In this document: piece after piece, positions 58,737 to 64,000 of the stretch
How positions within the stretch are numbered: the first letter of the stretch is position 1
Layout: every line of letters begins with the position of its first letter
NCBI GenBank assembly: GCA_010093485.1
Contig: MU001507.1
Coordinates: 1,446,662-1,510,661, forward strand
Reading direction: 5' to 3'
DNA from: Karstenula rhodostoma CBS 690.94
Lineage: Eukaryota > Ascomycota > Dothideomycetes > Pleosporales > Didymosphaeriaceae
DNA: 64,000 nucleotides
Made by a program: the position numbers and the translations under genes
Notes under the pieces: model-generated
The model's input: the letters and a program-made list of their open reading frames with translations, nothing else
What the model was told of the DNA's origin: nothing
Databases searched by the model: none

Positions 58737-60102
58737 GTTTGGTATATGCTGCTCTGGTTCCCGGTACACGATGATGGCAGCACGACTTCAGCGGTCGACA
58801 CGGAAAGGTCCAGTGCCGCCCGCTTGACGGGGCGGTGCGAAGAGGCGGGGCAGCAGGCGTGGGGTGAACATGAATGCTGGGGGGTTGAAATTGTGCTGGT
58901 TGCTGTGGAGATGCATAGGGACAGAGAAGTGAAGGGCGTGTACGGACATGTCGCCGATGGGTCAAAATGCGAACACAATAGGCCTGTCTTTTGCTATCTG
59001 GTCAAGAAGACACCACACGCTGTGGAGGGCGGGGCTGGGGGCTGGAAACGGGCATGACGTTCGTTGCAAGCGGTGAGTACACCACGTGCAGGCGGCGGCG
59101 AGTCAGGCCGGGCTCCGATGTCGCGTCGCAGATGACGTCATCGTCGGCCAGAGGACAAAGGACAGGGAAGGAAGGCCGAGCGGTCAGCTGCGCCTGCACA
59201 AGCCCATCCGCCCGCCCGCCAGACCAGCCCACCCACCCACCCACCCCCAACCCCCAGCCCACAGCTCACAGCTCACAGCCCCCAGCCCATCAGCCCGTCC
59301 GCCCGTCCGCCCATCAGCCCGTCCCAGGATGCCCTCGCATCCTTCCCGCGACCTCAGATGCCCAGCAGAGGTGCCACGTCGCCAACGGCCACGACCTCAT
59401 GTACTCTCCCGCGCGCTGCAGAAGCACCGCAAAACGTATATAACACCATGCGCCGACCCGGCGACGTGCCCTCCAAGCAGAGAAGGTGTCTGAGGCCCCT
59501 CCACCCTGGGCGCACAGTCAGCCCAGACCCTCCAAACCCTCCAAACTGAACAGTCGTCACATGGACGCGACAGCCACCAATCCGTGCCTGCGAATCACGA
59601 CTCCCACCCACCCTCCAGACATCCCTCCGCTTTATTGGCCCGCGCATCGCAAAGGTGCTGTATTTCCTGGAATCCCTCGTTGCTCTAGCTCGCCATGGCC
59701 GAGCGACGACAATCGCGCTGCGGTGCGCCCATGTTGGGTGCCGCCATCTTTCTTCACGTGGGCACATGGCATGCCTCCTTCATCCTGCCCGTGAGAGACT
59801 TTGCTTAGAACTCGTGCGCGCAGCCCTGGTGTCTTTGCGCCTTGTTCTGCTCTCCCACGAAGCGCCCTCTAAACCTTGATTTGAAACCCAAAACTCGCGC
59901 GCAAACCTACCTGCTCGCGACCAACAAAGCGCCGTGCCACGCCACTCGTCTGGGCGCTTTTGCGACTGCACTCTCTTTTGTCTGACCTGTATCATACCAC
60001 GCAGAGGCGGGAAATACCAAAGTCTTAGTATATCGGTGCTTTGTAGGTTGTTCTGCCATCTGCGGCGTCACCGTGAACCTCAAAGTAACATGCCGTAGGA
60101 CC
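58737..60102. other. Intergenic, C-rich low complexity
   Basis: Upstream regions of two divergent hypothetical genes. A CCCA/CCGC-rich tract at about 59205-59320 gives Pro/His-rich shadow ORFs. No gene is supported. Confidence 0.45.
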
Positions 60103-61056
60103 ATGTGTCTTGGAGCCCTGTTTGCAGCTTCTGGCAAGAAGCGCAAGAGTTCGGAATCAACCTCAAATGAAAAGAGACGGACTGAACCGCGCGATCCGCA
60201 TCACTATGAAAGACCACCAGTCGTCGCAGAAGTTGGAGAGCGCAGGTGGGCAGAGCGACCCGACATCAAGCCATCGAAAGAGACGCACAAGAGATCAGAT
60301 CGCCATACGCGCCCATCCTACTCGTATACCCAGAACAGCGGGGCTAGCCGTAGACCTACTTTAGCCGTCAATGTACCACGTACGGTCAAACGAGTTTCTG
60401 TGCCGGAACAACCACTGACAGCTATAGCTATGTGGCATCGACGCGCTGGCTCTACCAGTAGCAACTCCTCCGAAGAGATGTTATTGAACCCGCGCCCTGA
60501 TAGACATACGCCAAATGATAGGAGACACCGCCACGCCAAACACACTTCGCAGTCAACTCTCAGAGGTCGCGGCGCGAAACGCCAACGCACTACAGACGCC
60601 CGTTATGATGACCATACCTCGTCTCATTCTTCTCCCAAGACCACGAGAAAGAAGACTCAGCCTCGCGCAGTGGAAAACTCCCCGCGCAGCAACCGCTCCA
60701 CACGCCAGCACCAATACCAAACCCTCCCCTCTGAACCACAGCCCTCTCCGTCCCGCTCCCGACGCCACCACTCCCAAAACCCACAGCACTCCGCGCGCGC
60801 AAACACAGCCGCGCGCCGCGACCCATCCGACGACCGCCGCTTTGCAGTCCTGGCCGCTACAAACACCGCGCTAGAACACCTGCGACGTGAGGCCTTTGCC
60901 CAGCCATCACCTCCGCCACCTCCACGTTTGAGGAGGTATCAGGGTGTGCAGATACCCGCGTCTAGTCTTCCCTTTGCCTGGGACTGCATCAGCTCGCAAA
61001 CGCAGAGTTCTGGGAGAAACGATGAGGGGAGTAGCCGACAGAGACGGAGGAGGTGA
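60103..61056 (+). CDS. Hypothetical disordered basic protein
   Basis: A 317 aa open frame starting MCLGALFAASGKKRKSS. It is Arg/Ser/His/Pro/Thr-rich throughout and has no recognisable domain. A proline block (PSPPPPPRLRRYQGVQIP) and a slightly hydrophobic segment (ASSLPFAWDCI) sit near the C-terminus. The length of the frame and the codon pattern argue for a gene, but composition alone could mislead. An intron is not excluded. Confidence 0.5.
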   Translation: MCLGALFAASGKKRKSSESTSNEKRRTEPRDPHHYERPPVVAEVGERRWAERPDIKPSKETHKRSDRHTRPSYSYTQNSGASRRPTLAVNVPRTVKRVSVPEQPLTAIAMWHRRAGSTSSNSSEEMLLNPRPDRHTPNDRRHRHAKHTSQSTLRGRGAKRQRTTDARYDDHTSSHSSPKTTRKKTQPRAVENSPRSNRSTRQHQYQTLPSEPQPSPSRSRRHHSQNPQHSARANTAARRDPSDDRRFAVLAATNTALEHLRREAFAQPSPPPPPRLRRYQGVQIPASSLPFAWDCISSQTQSSGRNDEGSSRQRRRR

Positions 61057-61911
61057 CGTGAAGCTTGAGACAGATACGCAGGGCGGATTCAAGTGACACG
61101 TTCTGGTTGAAGGAGCTGATGCGGAAGTCGATTTCACCATGCGCATTTTCGGCCTTTGCTCCGTGCAATGGCTATCTTATAGTAAACCCTAGGGTGCATT
61201 TGTTGGGCGTTATCATATATTTTTGGTTCACCCCGCGGGGTCGTTGCTTTAGGAGGGCAACCAGGTAATACTTGTCGACAGGATGAATAATCCAACCATT
61301 GTTAGTTTTACTCCGCTTGGGTACCCGTGCATTGATGCTCTGCGCAAAGCCTCGCATGAATTGACGTGGACCTTTTCCGCAGCAGAGCTAGCCGGCGGCA
61401 AATCTTAGCCACTGCGACCACGACTATCCTCCATACATATATCACAATGCGCCACTCTGTGCTCTACCAATCTAACGTTGGTTTGTTCCGTAGACACGCC
61501 AACGACAAAGGCAAAGCTCGTAGAGGTCGTCCCGACGGCGTCGCGCCAGAGCCGTAGGCGCTGAACCCTCCCTCAACACTCAGCCAATGACATCGCGTAT
61601 CAGGCATATCATCGTGATCTCGACGAACATAGCATCCGCAGATGGTCACGCAAATAAAATGCCATTGTCCAACGAGCTTCATGCATTTGCCTCCCCGGAA
61701 TGTGCTCGGGACCTGGTCTCCGCGTGGCTTAGACCTTGACCTCACATTCACTGCGCCTGCTCCTTCGACATGGGCTAGTTTGGTTGCGGTGCTGACTTGC
61801 ATTTGCTCGATTGGGGAGGTAATACAGTTCAACAGTCGACAGTTGTAATTCGTGTCCAGACATATAGTTCCCCTTTTGAAGTCCAATCGCTCCTTCTGTC
61901 AGTCATTCGAC
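61057..61911. other. Intergenic, lipase promoter region
   Basis: No gene is supported. A 63-codon frame at 61366-61557 has no features. Confidence 0.45.
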
Positions 61912-62948
61912 ATGTCTTCCTTGCTGTCACTCGTTTCAATCGGCTTGCTTTGCGTGGGGTTTGGGGGCACTATTCCAACAGAGAAGTCGACAAGAGGTCA
62001 GCGGTAAACTGTGATCATGGACTATGGAATGCTGACTTGGAAGAGGAGTGGCACCTGTTGACAATGAGGTGCTTGCAACTTTTAACTTGATGGAGCAGTA
62101 TGCGTCGGCGGCATATTGCAAGAAGAATTTCAACTCTCCTGGGGATCGCATCACATGCAGTGACGGAACTTGCCCCTTAGTTCAAGCTGCCAATGCCACT
62201 AGTGCTATCGAGTACAACAGGTAAGTCGCGAGCACGGTTGGAAGTATAGCTGGTGCTACTACAAACCAGTCAGCATATGGTTCCGTTAACTTACTCCCAG
62301 CTTCCCAGCAACCTTCTAACAGACGTAACCGGCTACGTCGCGCTCGATCCAACCCACAAGCTCATCGTCGTCTCCTTCCGCGGCAGCGCATCGGTCCAGA
62401 ACTGGATCACCAACCTCGAATTCGGCGCCGTTCCCACCAGCCTCTGCACCGGCTGCACCGTCCACCGGGGCTTCTGGCAATCCTGGCTCGACTCCCGCCC
62501 CGCCGTCACCGCAGCCGTGAATCAGCTCTCCATCTCCAACCCAACCTACAAGATCGTGACCACAGGCCACTCCCTCGGCGGTGCCATCGCCACCCTCGCC
62601 GCCGCAGACCTGCGCGCCGCAGGCTACCAAGTAGCCCTCTACACCTTCGGCGCTCCGCGCGTCTCCAACTCCAAGCTCGCAAACCACATCACCGCGCAGC
62701 CCGGTGGCAACTACCGCGTCACCCACTGGAACGACCCCGTGCCGAACATCCCGCCCATCCTTTTCGACTTCGCCCACGTGAGCCCGGAGTACTACATCAA
62801 CCGTCCCAACGCCCTGGCGGTCAGGGCGAGCGATTTCAGAATCTACGAGGGCGTGACTAACTTGAGGGGTAATGCGGCGTGGTTGGTCACGGACGTATTG
62901 GCGCATTTCTGGTATTTTGGGTCGTTCTCGATCAAATGTCAACTGTGA
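61912..62948 (+). CDS. Secreted class 3 lipase / feruloyl-esterase-like
   Basis: Three exons (61912-61996, 62046-62220, 62309-62948) give 299 aa. A signal peptide (MSSLLSLVSIGLLCVGFGG) and a short propeptide precede the mature start near APVDNEVLATFNLMEQYAS. The core alpha/beta-hydrolase motifs are DVTGYVALDPTHKLIVVSFR (oxyanion strand), the nucleophile elbow TTGHSLGGAIATLAA (Ser about 157), YTFGAPRVSN and the Asp/His end HWNDPVPNIPP...FAHVSPEYYI. Paired Cys (CKKNF, CSDGTC, CTGC) fit disulphides of the Thermomyces lipase fold. The enzyme should act outside the cell on triglycerides or related esters. The small introns were placed so that the first exon ends one base into a codon; phase is consistent throughout. 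Confidence 0.92.
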
Positions 62949-63577
62949 GGGTGCATATGTGATTGGATCTGGGATGGTTGCAGATATTTTCTCTGAGAAA
63001 ACCATACTGAGGAACGCTTGGTTTCATTCATGTCAGTTGGTGATTTGGAATATCATGGGTATGTGACAGGACGATCAAATGCAAGCTTGGGTATGAAACA
63101 GTACCTGTGCAAGGATACAACTGTGAAAGGAACAAAGCAAAGCCAGGGAACCACTTTGTCTATTTTCTATTTTCGGCGCATACCACATTATCGCTGGAGG
63201 GATGGTTGGAGGTTGGAGCAAGAACAAAGTCGGTGGAAGGAGCTGTATGCGACTCGGAACCAAAAGCCGACGCTACGATAACCTGGCACCACTACATTCG
63301 CAACATCGCCCCTCCGACATATCAGTCGCCCATCCGATTTGTCATGTGTTACTCTCTGAACAAACCCAAGCCAAGAAGCCCATATGTGGCCCCCAAAGCC
63401 GTAATTGCTTGGTGCGGCGCATTTCCGCGACCATGCGTAAACACGCAGTTGACTAATCGCTGCAATATCCGAAGGTACCCAATTTGATTTGCAAACTGCA
63501 CACTGATATATATACTCGTGGAAGCAAACGTCTGCAACTTCAGTAGACACACTTGATCTTCTTGGGCGGCAGGCACC
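62949..63577. other. Intergenic
   Basis: 3' flank of the lipase and promoter of the macrodomain gene. Short ORFs only. Confidence 0.5.
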
Positions 63578-64000
63578 ATGTCTTCCATGTCGGCAGTCTT
63601 GGAGCGCACCGTACGGTTTCTGATCACGGAATCTCGCAACGTCCGGACTCGGCATCTGCTCCAGCATCTTGAACATGGCGATTCTTCAACTCAGTTGCAG
63701 GTTCTGAAACAGCTGCTTTGCATTCGCTCACCGCATTCGAGGTTGCCTCCGAATGTCTTGCGAGATATTCACGATATCTTGATCCACGAACGCAGCCACC
63801 GCGTGCTCACGCCTGTAAGTTGCGACCAGAGGAAGCTCTGCAGCCTCCCAATCAAAAATCCGACCTGGTGCTATGTATGTGGAACATGTCGTCCTGACTC
63901 TACTCTAGGTGAGCAGCATCCCCTGTATGGGTACCTTTACTCGAGAAAAAGGGCGACCCCCCGTAAGGATCAAGATATGGAAAGGCGACATAACCACGCT
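63578..64000 (+). CDS. Zinc-type macrodomain ADP-ribosyl hydrolase, 5' part only
   Basis: Exon 1 (63578-63814) encodes MSSMSAVLERTVRFLITESR and continues to LQVLKQLLCIRSPHSRLPPN and IHDILIHERSHRVLTP. This is the helical lead-in seen before zinc-containing macrodomains (compare the L-R-P-P pattern of bacterial protein-ADP-ribose hydrolases). After a 94 nt intron, exon 2 starts at 63909 and reaches RIKIWKGDITT at the window edge. That last segment is the first strand of a macrodomain (I-x-W-K-G-D-I-T). The rest, including the catalytic loop and zinc ligands, lies beyond 64000. The call is therefore an inference from the N-terminal part. Confidence 0.7.
   Translation, partial: MSSMSAVLERTVRFLITESRNVRTRHLLQHLEHGDSSTQLQVLKQLLCIRSPHSRLPPNVLRDIHDILIHERSHRVLTPVSCDQRKLCSLPIKNPTWCYVCGTCRPDSTLGEQHPLYGYLYSRKRATPRKDQDMERRHNHA

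Noticed and set aside
59205..59320. Pro/His-rich tract as a possible structural protein or CRISPR-like repeat
   Set aside because: It is simple CCCA/CCGC low complexity without fixed spacers or a stable frame; CRISPR is not expected in fungal nuclear DNA.
62316..63005. 229-codon ORF antisense to the lipase
   Set aside because: Shadow of the GC-rich lipase exon; Val/Gly/Asp/Glu-rich with no domain.

Overview
The window is nuclear DNA of a filamentous ascomycete. Genes are short and closely packed, with many 45-100 nt introns carrying GT(A/G)(A/C)GT donors and CTNAC/CTGAC branch points. The protein set is fungal: HSP82, SLU7, REV3, SLA2, Sss1, PIG-S, a Zn2Cys6 regulator and a CBM1-bearing cellulase. 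Protein style and the repeat content suggest Dothideomycetes (Pleosporales-like). That placement is an inference, not a search result. All splice models below were read by eye and checked for reading phase, so that exon lengths sum to whole codons.

Layout. 0-8 kb: a class-C beta-lactamase-like serine hydrolase convergent with a secreted CBM1-GH5-X2-CBM46 endoglucanase, then a CFIm68/CPSF6-like 3'-end processing factor and Sss1 (Sec61 gamma). 8-18 kb: a DCAF11-type WD40 protein, a conserved fungal protein of unknown function (DUF8004-like), an orphan helical protein with one membrane segment, and an Rdx/SelW-like protein. 18-26 kb: HSP90 with a readable heat-shock promoter, a minisatellite, the GPI-transamidase subunit PIG-S, and an allantoate-permease-type MFS carrier divergent from a cytosolic GH105. 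29-43 kb: SLA2, SLU7 head-to-head with REV3, and a Pho84-like phosphate carrier. 45-51 kb: ribosomal protein eL37, a Sos7-like kinetochore protein head-to-head with an SR-rich protein, and a cytochrome b561-type membrane protein. 53-64 kb: a Zn2Cys6 transcription factor, two low-complexity hypothetical proteins, a secreted class 3 lipase, and the 5' end of a zinc-type macrodomain ADP-ribosyl hydrolase cut by the window edge.

The most interesting signal is not a gene. A family of 50-80 bp imperfect palindromes with a conserved 3' tail occurs at least seven times in the first 34 kb. Five copies lie inside spliceosomal introns of four unrelated genes, all in sense orientation, and these introns (134-156 nt) are two to three times longer than most others in the window. 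They look like introner-like elements, i.e. introns that multiply. Two non-intronic copies and two degenerate candidates are also present. Separately, a 146 bp MITE-like element occurs twice in opposite orientation, once with a perfect 6 bp target duplication. The Pho84-like gene appears to use two GC-AG introns and a 14 nt microexon.
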